Below, one piece after another: positions 33,673-43,419 of a stretch of 64,000 bases of DNA; positions within the stretch are counted from its first letter, which is position 1, and each line of letters starts with the position of its first letter. Origin of the DNA: Haplomitrium mnioides (lineage: Eukaryota; Marchantiophyta; Haplomitriopsida; Calobryales). Under the pieces are notes generated by a model that worked only from the letters and a program-made list of their open reading frames with translations, ran no database searches and was not told the origin of the DNA. The stretch is taken from NCBI GenBank assembly GCA_049999725.1, contig JBNGIS010013207.1, positions 107,456-171,455 of the forward strand, given 5' to 3'. Made by a program: the position numbers and the translations under genes.

Positions 33673-36600
33673 TGCCACTTGGAAGGCAAGGGAAGACAAA
33701 AACAGAGGAAAAAGGTTCTTTTATGAGATGGCCCTTATCCAGTTATCACTTTGAGGCTTTAAGGAATCCCTCAGAATACCCATGCACATAAACCCAAGTA
33801 CTTTTGTGGTAATCTTCAATATAATTCATGGGTCCCAAATCTAGTCTCAGCCACCTTGTATATGGAACAATGTCAAGGGACTTGACTCCTCCTTCGCAGG
33901 GCTGTCCTAGTGTCTGAACAACTGGTATACCTGGATGATCCTAGTTCTAATTGTTTCTTATACAATGCAACATAATTCAAATCTAGCTAACAAACTCATA
34001 TACAATTACCAACAACATACATTGCACTTCACCATAATCATACGCCTTACAGAACCACCAGGACTGACACCCCCCCAATAGACTCCTCCCTTCTTCAACT
34101 TACCACCTCAATCTTCCTTTCCTCTCCCATTCTTCCAGATAGTTTTTAAACTTTCTTCGCTAGAAGCCCTAGATTTAATTCCTCATGCTCGGAAGAGGAT
34201 TTCCTTAACTTCCACCTCTGGAAGACAGTCCTCTGGACTGCTGGCAACTCACTCCACCTCCGAACCTTGAACAGATCTTCTCCGTAGTGCGCGAGCACTA
34301 ACACAACCACCCTCTTCTCGGCTCCACTTGAAAGGATAAACTAGAGCGCACTCCGAGCACTTCTGGGTTTGTTGCTCTTGCATAGATAATGCAAAGACGA
34401 CTCTAAGATCCCACTTGGCAGCCTCTCCGGAATTCTCAACAGATCGGATCCTCTTCAATTTCCCGTATCGATTCACCTTCGCTACTAGTCCACCCACAGG
34501 GATGAGTTCACCTGGATTTCCCAAGTCTTTAGAGCTCCCTGCGAAGCGATTCTCAATGCCCCTCTAGTCCACCTCCACCCCTGCTAGCCCCCTGCACGAT
34601 TACACTCGCCTCACTTAAATTTTCACTGGAATCCCTTATGCCTTACCTCGTTACGTGTTCTTGTATCGAGATCGCTTGCGTGCCACTAGCTTGCTTCATA
34701 CCAACATCAACCTTTTCAATGTCGATGTATACCCTTCATGCTTCTGCCCTTGCAAATCCTTCCCGTTTGAAAAGGTCGTTATTCCTATTAAGCCCGAGCT
34801 CCAGATGTAGCGACACCTGTCCCGTCTATTCACAAAAAGATCCAAGTACAACGGTGAGTTCCGAGGACTACGGAGTTGAGTCCAAAAAATTCCACGGATC
34901 CGAGTTCGAAGAATCCCGCAGAATAGAGTTTTGAAGAATCTTGCGGAACCAAGGGTTCGCTGTTGACTTTTCCTCCGTGGCCACCGTCTGACGCCGTCTT
35001 GAACTCGGAAGCTTGATTGCCATATTGACCTTGATCCGCAATTGACCATGGACCTAAGTCCAAAGAACCCAATGGACTGGTGAGTGCAAATGATCCCTGT
35101 GACCATGAATTCTGAGGTTGACTTTCTTCCGTGACCACCTTCTGACGCCGTTTTTCAATGGAGAAGGTGACTGTCGCACTAACTTGAGGTTTCGAAGTTG
35201 ACCGCGGGAGATTCCGTAATATTTCTCGGATAGGGAGTCCGAAGAAACTCACGGAACCTCTAGGCCCGTAGTTGACTTGGTTCCACAGAGCGCCGTCCGA
35301 CGCTATTTTCCACAGGGAAGTTGGATCGCCACTGTTGACTAGCAATTCCGAAGTGGACTGGAGTCCAAGGAAATAAACGCGCCCCTCTTGAGTGCCACGT
35401 GTCAGAGGTAGCACTATCCGAAGCCATTTTCAATGGGGAAGTTAGACCACCACGCTGACCAGGGGTTTCGAAGTTGACCATGGGAGATTCTGAGATATTC
35501 CTCGGACACAGAGTCTGAAGGAAACCACGGAACATGTGTGCTCGCAGTTGACTTGGTTCTGCAAAGAGCCGTCCGACGCCGTTTTCAATGAGGAAGGTGG
35601 ACTACCACCTTTGACCAGCAGTTCCAAAGTGGACTGGAGTCCGAGGAATCCAACGGGCCCCTCCGCAGTGCCACGTGTCCAAGATAACGTTGCTCGACGT
35701 CGTTTTCAATGGGGAAGGTGGACCACCACACTTATCTTAGGTTTTGAAGAAGATCTCGGACGCTTTCAGGTCTGCCACGTCTCCGTTGAATCTCCTAGAG
35801 ACCTCCGAGGACGCCACATTTCCGCTGAATTACTCAGACACCTCTCAGGATGCTACGTTTCCTCAAAGGCATGCGGACACCCCCGCGTCTGCCACGTCTC
35901 CACTTAATCTCCCAGAGACCTCTGAGGACACCACGTTTCCGCTGAATCTCTCAGACACCTTTGAGGACGCCACATTTCCACAAAGGCTCGTGGACACCCC
36001 CGCGCCTGCCACATCTCCACTGAATTTCCCAGAGACCTTTAAGTACGCCAGGTTTCCGCAAAGGTTCACGGACACTGAAGGAAGGGGTTGCGGACCCCAA
36101 CAGAACCCGTTAACGCCTGAGGGATGTGAGTGTTCCCCATTCCTCGGTATAGTTGCTCCTTACGAGGGCCATGACCCCCTCCTTTCTCTTCCCGATTGCT
36201 GCTTCTTGTGCACAGCATCTAAAAGCTTGTGCTGCGGCCTTTCCTTGTCTGCGGTCCCACTCTTCGATCTCCACCCCACGTCTCGGATCCTCCTCCCCTG
36301 GTCCTCGTTCCTTCCTCACTTTTGAGGTTGCCCTTCCTTCCTCCTCTCGACTGATTACCTCTAGTGAGCGCTCCGTTCCTCCCTACTCGGGCCTCGATTC
36401 CTGCATCTCGATGATACTTGCAGGCTCTCTTCCACTTCCGTCGAATTTTAGTGGTACATCCCCCACGCACTAATTGCCATAACTCCCTTCTCCCATTCCA
36501 AAGCGATCATGCAAGCTCTTCTTCTGTCGACTTCTCTTCCTTCTCCTTCACGGCCCAATTCCGCTCCTTGGATCCAAGCAATCCGCTCATACTCACTATT

Positions 36601-36713
36601 TAGAGTTGATCCGCTGCTTCCGAGGCGCCTTAACACTTACGAGAGAGGAATTGTTTCCAGGTCACCTCCGTTTCCATGAATTCTTCCTTAGCATCTCATG
36701 TCACTGGCTGACA
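33673..36713 (-). repeat. Gypsy LTR in inverted orientation, tail to tail with C's 3' LTR
   Basis: The plus-strand sequence begins in the U5 block (GCCACTTGGAAGGCAAGGGAAG, then GAGATGGCCCTTATCC at 33725) and ends at the complement of the U3 start, CACTGGCTGACA, at 36713. It is almost full length (about 3.04 kb) and contains CCACGTCTCC/CCACGTTTCC repeats at 35770-36060. There is no internal region between it and C's 3' LTR. Confidence 0.85.
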
Positions 36714-37132
36714 ATGCTTGTGTCTCAGGTTGACATAGAGAACACTGCTCTTGCTTTGTATGATTGTGTCTCATGTTGACATAAAGAGTGCTGCTCTTGC
36801 TGTGTATATGTTTGAGTGTCTCTCAGATTGACATAAAGAATGCTACTCTTGCCTTGTATGAGTGTGTTTGAGGTTGACATAAAGAATGCTGCTCTTGCTT
36901 TGTAGAATTGTGTTTCAGGTGGACATAAAGAATGCTACTTTTGCTTTGTATGAGTGTGTCTCAGGTTGACATGAATAATGCTGCTCCTGATGTATATGAG
37001 TGTGTTCCATAAATAATGCTGCTCCTGATGTATATGAGTGTGTTCCATATTGACGTAAAGAACGCTGCTCTTGTAGTGTACGAGTTTGTTTCATACTGAC
37101 AAATAAAATGCTGCTCTGTGTATGAGTGTGCC
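36714..37132 (+). repeat. Degenerate minisatellite, ~46 bp unit, about nine copies
   Basis: Units share GTTGACATAAAGAATGCTGC then TCTTGCT...TGTATGAGTGTGT. Copies begin near 36728, 36774, 36825, 36871, 36917 and on to 37100. Two adjacent copies around 36967-37045 share an exact run AATAATGCTGCTCCTGATGT onward to GTTCCAT, indicating a recent duplication. It starts immediately after the inverted LTR. Confidence 0.85.
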
Positions 37133-38425
37133 ATGATTAGTGAACTTCTCCTTTGTGCTAGGACTCACTACCAAGCTTCTGAAGAGATCTATCTCACACA
37201 ACTTTAGTTGATGAAATTTGGCTCTTGTAAGACTTGTCAATCCATGAAGGCTCCCAAGAACTGATACCTCACTCCTGGAATTCGATTCATCAGATCTGGT
37301 AAGTATACCACTTTCTTATCAACATTCCAGGTGTATGTTATTTGATTTCATAGTATCATTTGATTAATCACAATAAGCAGACCTCAGGATTATATTACTG
37401 ACTAAGAAGGGATTTTGGCAGTCGGCTCATAAAGGGAGGTGACTGCTCTTGTCCTCACAATACGTAGTCATCAACATTCATCGAAGCTCAATTTCAAGGA
37501 AAACGTGACTCAAATTCACTAAAAGCATAGTACTATTGTTGCAAACTCAATCTGAAAAAGAACAGGTTAGTGCAGTGACCAATTGATTGGAGCATTTGCT
37601 GAAACATTGGTTAAGCAAAGTAAATGAAATCCAACTCTGCGGTCCTTGGCAGCAGGGTCAAGTTTAGGCACAGGTGGAAAGCAGCTGCTGAATCCCATTC
37701 ACTTTTGAACCAAAAAATTCAGGAGATGGATCCACAAGAAGCTGAAATGGTCTCTTCGTCAATGTTGCACAAGCCACTTTTATCTTGGTTTCTAACCGAG
37801 CTTGCAGATCAAGAGAATACTGAATACCTATTGTAGTCTCTCAAGGAGTTCCTTTGAATTTTACAAAGTATGTCCTCCAACACGCTGATGAAGTTGGACT
37901 GGCCGTGAGGTACATTACTCGGAAGTTGTAGGGTGTATATCTCAGCTATCTATGGAGTTTGGTGACATGAACAGCAACTACATACCCCTTTTGAAATCTG
38001 AGGAACATGTTGGGAGGCATGCGCTAACTACAGTTGCTGGATAATGTTCGGCAAGGAAACTGAAACTGGCTTGCAGATAGATGTTCAGATGTGAACGCCT
38101 CCAGTGATTATTGCAGCAACGAATCAAACCGGAGAATCAAAGCGCTCCTACAACCATGCATGAGTACAATGGCTTGTGCTCACCTCTGGGGTGTAAGGAA
38201 AAAGTCTAAGCGTCCAAAGTAGCTGAGAATTTTCTAAAAATGATGAATGGAAAAACTGACCTCTACACTAGAGGCATAGGTGCTCTCCAGAACTTGCCTT
38301 TCTCGGAAATGGAACACGAAGACCCGAAGATATAGCGCTGTATCAAATATGCAGCTACTGTGTGACACTTGATACGAGTTCCCATCTGCGGTCTAATCGG
38401 CTAAGGTGCCAAAAAAAAGAACCAA
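37133..38425 (+). pseudogene. Decayed coding-like remnant, gene not recognised
   Basis: The segment 37624-37836 reads as 70 codons with MDPQEAEMVSSSMLHKPLL and WFLTELADQENTEYLL. After a stop and shift, VPLNFTKYVLQHADEVGLAV continues in another frame (about 37848-37920). These two pieces look like consecutive parts of one protein with a frameshift. Farther on, to about 38350, short coding-like stretches appear in several frames with stops. I do not recognise the family. A possible donor-like GGTAAGTATAC occurs at 37297. It could be a broken host gene or exons carried by a transposon. The rest of the interval shows nothing else. Confidence 0.35.
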
Positions 38426-38543
38426 ATCTAATTTCAAATAGATTGAAGCTATAGTACAAAATTCAGTTCCAAGGAAACAACAAAATCTAATTTCAAATGC
38501 ATGAAAGTCAAACGTCAGTATCTAATTTCAAATGTATGAAAGT
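38426..38543 (+). promoter_or_regulatory. Three copies of ATCTAATTTCAAAT upstream of the lectin gene
   Basis: ATCTAATTTCAAAT occurs at 38426, 38485 and 38520. The second and third copies extend to 24 bp as ATCTAATTTCAAATG-ATGAAAGT with one difference. They lie just upstream of the TATA-like run at 38570. They could be regulatory sites or simply a small local duplication. Confidence 0.4.
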
Positions 38544-38569
38544 GATTCAACAAAATTTGGTCGTCACTG

Positions 38570-38579
38570 TATATATATA
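38570..38579 (+). promoter_or_regulatory. TATA-like element of the lectin gene
   Basis: TATATATATA is the best TATA match between the repeats and the lectin ATG. It would place transcription start near 38605 and give a leader of about 340 bases. A weaker alternative is near 38748 (GATATATTTTC). Confidence 0.4.
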
Positions 38580-38587
38580 GGCACAAG

Positions 38588-38683
38588 ATGGATTGTTCGA
38601 AGATGGTTGATAATCTGTACAAGATGTATTCAAATGTTGCAGGCCACTGCACGAATGTACAGGCCAAGCCAGCAAGAGAGTAG
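38588..38683 (+). CDS. Possible upstream ORF, 31 codons
   Basis: ATG at 38588 opens a 31-codon frame (MDCSKMVDNLYKMYSN...) ending at TAG 38681-38683, between the TATA-like run and the lectin start. Depending on the true transcription start it could be a translated leader ORF. It has no recognisable family and could be chance. Confidence 0.2.
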   Translation: MDCSKMVDNLYKMYSNVAGHCTNVQAKPARE

Positions 38684-38947
38684 GCCTTAAATTTCTCTAG
38701 AACTAAAAATTTAAATTCGTGAACGAATGTTACATGAACGATTGATATATTTTCTAGCGGAAGTTAAGGAAAGAGTTTCGGAGAAAGTCGCCGCTGTGTG
38801 TTAAACCCTTTCCCATCTTGACTTCGTGTGGAACCAAGTACAAATCTTTCTTCTATTAAATGACGTTTGTTGAACAATGTATGAATGTAGACACACAGAA
38901 GAGGTGTTTCCCTAGCGTGCGTATCATTGACGGCCAATACGGATTCA

Positions 38948-39382
38948 ATGAGAATGATTCATGTCGTACTTGCACTGGCATGCGCAGCGACCATTGTATT
39001 GGTAGTTGAAGGGATTTCCTTTGGATCGAAGCTGAATATTCGTGATGTAATGCACGTAGAGGATACTGTTGACAGTGAGAACAAGAAGTACATGCTGATA
39101 ATGCAAGCGGACTGTAACCTTGTGCTGTACAATATTTCAAACCCACAAGCGCTGTGGGCGAGCGAGACCAATGGAAAAGGCTCTAACTGCAGGACTACCT
39201 TAGATTCCTATGGTGGCCTGGTGGTCGTAGATGATGACGGCAAAATTGTGCATAAAACAAAGGATTGTTACAAACAATCTGCGTATAGTCATTTACTTGT
39301 GCAAGATGATGGGTACGCTTCAATATGGTGCTATTTCTGGTGGACAGGATATTATAAAAGCTGGATTCGTCCAACTGCTTAA
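38948..39382 (+). CDS. Secreted GNA-type (bulb-lectin domain) protein
   Basis: A 144-residue protein with a hydrophobic signal peptide (about residues 4-20, cleavage near G22) and a single B-lectin beta-prism domain. The mannose-binding motif QxDxNxVxY is intact once, as QADCNLVLY (53-61), followed by LWASETNG and Cys81, which pairs with Cys56 in the family. The second and third sites are degenerate (86-94; 119-127, with N and Y replaced), so it may bind sugar weakly or through one site. An extra pair, Cys107 and Cys128, is present. Length fits single-domain GNA lectins and the gene is intronless, as is common. ATG 38948 was chosen because nothing upstream in frame is ATG; 38954 is an alternative. 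The likely role is secreted carbohydrate binding in defence, by family analogy. Confidence 0.82.
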   Translation: MRMIHVVLALACAATIVLVVEGISFGSKLNIRDVMHVEDTVDSENKKYMLIMQADCNLVLYNISNPQALWASETNGKGSNCRTTLDSYGGLVVVDDDGKIVHKTKDCYKQSAYSHLLVQDDGYASIWCYFWWTGYYKSWIRPTA

Positions 39383-39533
39383 GATTTTTTCAGAATATGG
39401 TGGTATTCTTAATAAGACAGTAGTGCACTAGAAGGAAAGTAGTTTTTGGACTGAAACTCGAAAAATAGTAGAAAACTATTTGCATGAACCGACTCCAGGA
39501 TAGAAGCATCTTCCTTGTGAAGCTAGATGAAGG

Positions 39534-39539
39534 AATAAA
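39534..39539 (+). terminator. Polyadenylation signal candidate of the lectin gene
   Basis: AATAAA lies about 150 bases after the stop codon, a plausible near-upstream element for plant 3' end formation. Confidence 0.4.
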
Positions 39540-39744
39540 GGAAAAAAAGTCTTTGACATTGCAAATTTGAGCTCAAATTCTGGCTCAATGAAGAACTGCA
39601 GAAACTCACAAGGTTTGTCAGTCTATTTTTTTTTATAGTTCCACTGATGAGGACATTCATACTGAAATGCTTTTCAGTCACATCATTATCCAGAGCCATT
39701 TCCGTAGTTGCTGATCCCTCTATTGCTTCTCTCCGAAACCTTCT

Positions 39745-39856
39745 CCCTGGAACGTAGGATGCCAAAGTGTAGGTTGGATCATATCCACCTCTTGCTTTTA
39801 CTCTTTAAAGCTCTCTTGCTGCAGTGTAGGCTGCATAATGTTTCTCCTTCTGACTA
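39745..39856 (+). repeat. Minisatellite block 1, ~57 bp unit, two copies
   Basis: Two degenerate units with GTAGGTTGGATCATATCCACC and CCTCTTGCTT...CTTTAAAG themes match the larger block at 40926-41500. The mitochondrial-like segment lies between the two blocks. Confidence 0.75.
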
Positions 39857-40925
39857 AATTAGGGGCTGATGCTCTCGTGGACATGTGGATGTCGTCTTTC
39901 CCAAGCCGTGACCGGATATATTACGACCTGATCAATTACCTAAGAAGAAAGGACATATGGATCGGTGCCTACCACGAACTGGGACCAGATCCAGGGTAAA
40001 TGAGCCCTGTGACTGACGGCCTGATATAGATGACACGTCTCTGTGAAAGCTTCAAGCCCTGAGAGATGCTGTGCTGAACAGCGAAAGCCCATACGAATGG
40101 GGACGCACAAGCATCATTCCCAAGCCAGGTTAGCTCGAAAGACTATAGACAATTCCTCATTTCATGCTGGTGTGTCGAATCAGTTCCTTAGGTTGTGAGT
40201 TGTTGCCCGGATGTATACGGTAGCTGTCTCCTAGTACGTTCTACTCCTTTTACTTGCCCCCTGTTCAGAGGCGGTGGTTGTGGAGAAGGTCGCTCCTCCA
40301 ATTGACGACATAGGAGCTGGGTCCATTCCCAGCCAGGCTGAGTGGGATCTCTCCAGTAGACTCACAACACGATTCATACAGCTTCTACTTTGGTAAACTC
40401 TTTAGTGCTCTCTGTTTCACGCCGTGTTCCCCTTCTTCCCACCTGCTAAAGTACCCTTTGGGCTTTCTCCGGAGGGATGGTGGGACGATGTACATAACAT
40501 CCGATGCCAGCTGATTGTTGTATGGAGACTCACCAGTACCAACTTGCCGCACTACAAGGATCTCATTAAGGTGTACAAAAACTGATGCGCTGCCTTGCCT
40601 GAAATCCCAAACACCAATAATAATAAACATGGGAGTCAACACACTTTTGAGGAAAACGAAAAGTATTGAAGGATCGGGTGAGAGAAACACAGCAATTAGA
40701 AGAGACTCACTAATGGGAAACACTGTCATATACTCTTTGTTATAGTGTTTGACACTACGAAGACCAACGAGAATGGGAATAGGAGTTAGAGACGTAGTAA
40801 AAATCACAGAGAAAAGAGGCACCCCATCTTTACCTACATAAAAATTGATACTCGAATCTTCGCGGAAATGATTGGGAAGAGTCGGGAGAATGGGATATGA
40901 CGGACATCGTCCACAAACTCCGTAG
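39857..40925 (-). pseudogene. nad4: Nuclear copy of mitochondrial nad4 (exon part plus group II intron)
   Basis: Minus-strand sequence 40860-40553 matches NAD4, a core membrane subunit of respiratory complex I, from about residue 80 to 183: DGVPLFSVIFTTSLTPIPIL, NKEYMTVF, SVLTPMFIIIGVW, then after an 11-base deletion AAHQF and LYTLM. Many positions show Pro or Ser where the NAD4 protein has Leu, Ser or Phe, and His (CAT) for Tyr, the pattern of unedited C-to-U sites. GTGCGGC at 40552-40546 (minus) matches the GUGYG 5' consensus of group II introns, and the remaining ~690 bases to 39857 read as non-coding intron-like sequence. The internal frameshift and nuclear repeat flanks show it is not functional here. 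Borders are approximate. Confidence 0.8.
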
Positions 40926-41500
40926 CGGCTCTCAAACCTCCCATGCTACAGTGGAAGTTGGATCATTTTCAACATTGTACTATTCCTCTTAAAATCTCTC
41001 GAACTGTAGAGTAGGCTGGGTCATATTTCACCTCTTTCTTCTCCTAAAACCCCCGCACTACAGTGTACAACGAATCATGTTCTACCTCTTGATTATGATC
41101 TCGAATCCTCGCATGTGCTCTAGTCAAGGCTGAGTCATAGTCCATTACCTGCTTTTCCTGTTGAAACCTCCTTTGCTTCAATGTTCCCTGGATCATATTC
41201 CACCTCATGCTTCTTCTCTTGAAAGGTTCTCATCTTCCATAGGGTAGTCACATCCCACCTCTTGCTCCTCCCAAAACTTCTCATGCTGCATTGTAGGATG
41301 GATCATATTCTACCTCTTGCTTCTCCTCTTTAAACCTCTCTTACTCCAAGATATAAAGGATTATATTCTGCCTCTTGCTTCTCTTTTCAAAAACTCTCAT
41401 GATGTGGTGTAGTATATATCAATTTCCACCTCTTGCTTTCTCTTTTAAAACCTCTTAATGTGCAATGTAGGATTGATCAAATTTCACCATCCCATTTACT
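40926..41500 (+). repeat. Minisatellite block 2, ~57 bp unit, about ten copies
   Basis: Degenerate units of 52-60 bp share CTCATGCTGCATTGTAGGA, then GGATCATATTCTACCTCTTG and CTTCTCCTCTT-AAAACC. Unit starts lie near 40937, 40996, 41051, 41107, 41167, 41225, 41277, 41335, 41393 and 41451. The unit is the same as at 39745-39856. No coding potential. Confidence 0.85.
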
Positions 41501-42033
41501 TTGTAAGTAGGCTGATGTCCTTAAAAAAGATATTATTATGCAACCGATTGGACAACCCATTGGAAGGCCTTGGGGATGATCTACTTGCAGAAGAAATTAT
41601 TATGCAACCGATTGGAAGGCCTTAGGGATCATCTACTTGCTAAAGAGATTCAGACATTTTCCCCTACACTACAAGGTGATCTTTCACACTGATCACAATG
41701 CTCTTTATATATGGTGAATAAATGAGATATGACAAGGATGATTGCGAGGTGGATGCTCCTTTGAGTTCAATTTCAATTTCATTGTGAGCATCAAACCAGC
41801 AAAAAAACACTCCAACACAGATTTCTTCTCCTACATGGCCGACACAATCAACAAAGAGGAGGTAAATGATGCTTTTCCAAATGAAGATAAGTTTCATGTT
41901 TGAGCAAGTAACCCCACAAAATATGTCAAGATCATCCAATTTCTTCTTTCAACTCAGCTACCAGAGTATAGAAGCACGAAGGCATTAGTAATCTTTCTCC
42001 AAAAAGAAAGTTTGTACTTGATGTTGAGCGGGA

Positions 42034-42780
42034 GTGCTACACAAGCAAGGGATAGATGGCATGATTAGGTTGTGTTTAGAGCGGGATCAGGCCACTGTGG
42101 TGATGAGGGCAATCCATGGAGAAGAAGTGGGAGGTCACTTTGCAGCTGACACCACTATGCGTAAAGTGCTAGACATAGGCTACAAGTGGTCGACCCTTTA
42201 TAAGAATGTCTACTTCTTCGTGAAGAAATGTGAATCTTGTCAAAGGATAGGGAAACCAATGACCTCTCATCATGACCAGTTGGTTTTGATCACTCTTTTG
42301 GCGCATTTTGAGAAGTGGGGCATAGATTTTATTGGGTCGATTGGGCCATCTATTTGTGGGGCAAACATGTACATTCTTCTTGCTACAAATTATGGCACCA
42401 AGTGGGTGAAGGCAAGGGCCACCCCAAAAGGTGGCAGCCTTTCTCTACGAGCAAATATTTTGAAAGTTTGGGGCACCACTAGAGCAGGTCAATGACCAAG
42501 GCCCACATTTCATCAATTATATGATCCACAATTTAACCAATAAGTACATGATCAAGCATCACCGCACTACGGCCTATCATTNNNNNNNNNNAACCAATAA
42601 GTACATGATCAAGCATCACCGCACTACGGCCTATCATTCAAAGGCCAATGGGTTGACAAAGAGGGCAAACGGGATCATAGGCAAAATTCTTAGCAAGACT
42701 GTAGGGGCACACAAAACAAATTGGGACTTGAAGTTTCTCACAACCACCTACGCCTATAATCTGGTCTAGAAGACTACCAC
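42034..42780 (+). pseudogene. Gypsy D integrase, broken
   Basis: An open frame at 42034-42495 carries the HHCC finger and the first catalytic Asp region (WGIDFIGSIGPS), followed by LLATNYGTKWVKARA. The second Asp region is out of frame near 42485-42510 (VNDQGPHFIN). The third motif reads NGLTKRANG, with Lys where the catalytic Glu is expected. A 10 N gap with duplicated flanks lies at 42582-42591. Confidence 0.82.
42582..42591. other. Assembly gap, 10 N, with identical 47 bp flanks
   Basis: The 47 bases before the gap (42535-42581) and after it (42592-42638) are identical, starting AACCAATAAGTACATGATCA. The integrase needs only one copy. The gap is most likely an unmerged contig overlap and not real missing sequence. 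Confidence 0.95.
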
Positions 42781-43419
42781 TTGTCATTGCCCCTACTTTC
42801 TTGTTTTCAAGAAACATGCCCTAGTACCGGTGGAATTCGAGGTGCCAATGGTGAGGGTATTGGAAGAGGAGAGGCTGGCAGAAGACTAGAGCATGGTAGA
42901 AAGTATACATTAGCTTGAGGCATTGAAAGCGATTCATGTGCATGCCCAAGGACTGATGGAGCACCAACAAGAGTTGCAAAAGAAGAATCATGAAAAAAAA
43001 CTAAAGCCAGTGGATATTTAGGATGGGAATCTAGTGTTGTTGTATGACAACCGATTTATGCATTTTATAAAAAAGCTCCACACTAGATAGATGGGACCTT
43101 TTGTACTTAAGAAGTTGTATTAGAACAGGTCCATAGAGGAAGAGACCTTGGAAGGGGAAAGAATCGCTAATCGAATACATTTTGATTGCTTGAAGAGGTA
43201 TGTCATCATAGAAAAGGATAGAGGGGAGCCAATGGTAACTCACTAGTAGTTCCCACACATGCTTATGAAGGATTGAGCATGGGAGTTTTATAGAATGTTA
43301 AATAGATAGTCTTTTGTATAAGTAGATGGAAGTGACAGAAGTCCAGTGCAGCGAGGAATCAGCCAACATGAGGATGAAGGGGTTTTTGTGAGGTCACTTC
43401 ACAATTAAAAGGAGATTCA

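Larger units (their letters stand above)
41520..43419 (+). mobile_element. Gypsy element D, 3' internal region (RNase H end and integrase)
   Basis: This is a more diverged relative of A-C. RNase H remnants IIYLLKRFRHFPLHYKVIFH and FHTDHNAL lie at 41620-41700. The integrase zinc finger (AIHGEEVGGHF...CESCQR) is at about 42100-42250, GIDFIGSIGP follows near 42320, then a broken core and NGLTKRANG (Glu replaced by Lys) near 42645. The C-terminal HFDCLKRY is at about 43180. A local duplication of ATTATTATGCAACCGATTGG (41532 and 41595) is present. It ends in AAAAGGAGATTCA before the LTR. Many stops; dead. Confidence 0.82.

Noticed and set aside
40260-40400. Coding-like plus-strand frame VEKVAPPIDDIGAGSIPSQA
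   Set aside because: It lies in the complement of the presumed nad4 group II intron, and the nad4 match is on the other strand. The plus-strand frame is a shadow.
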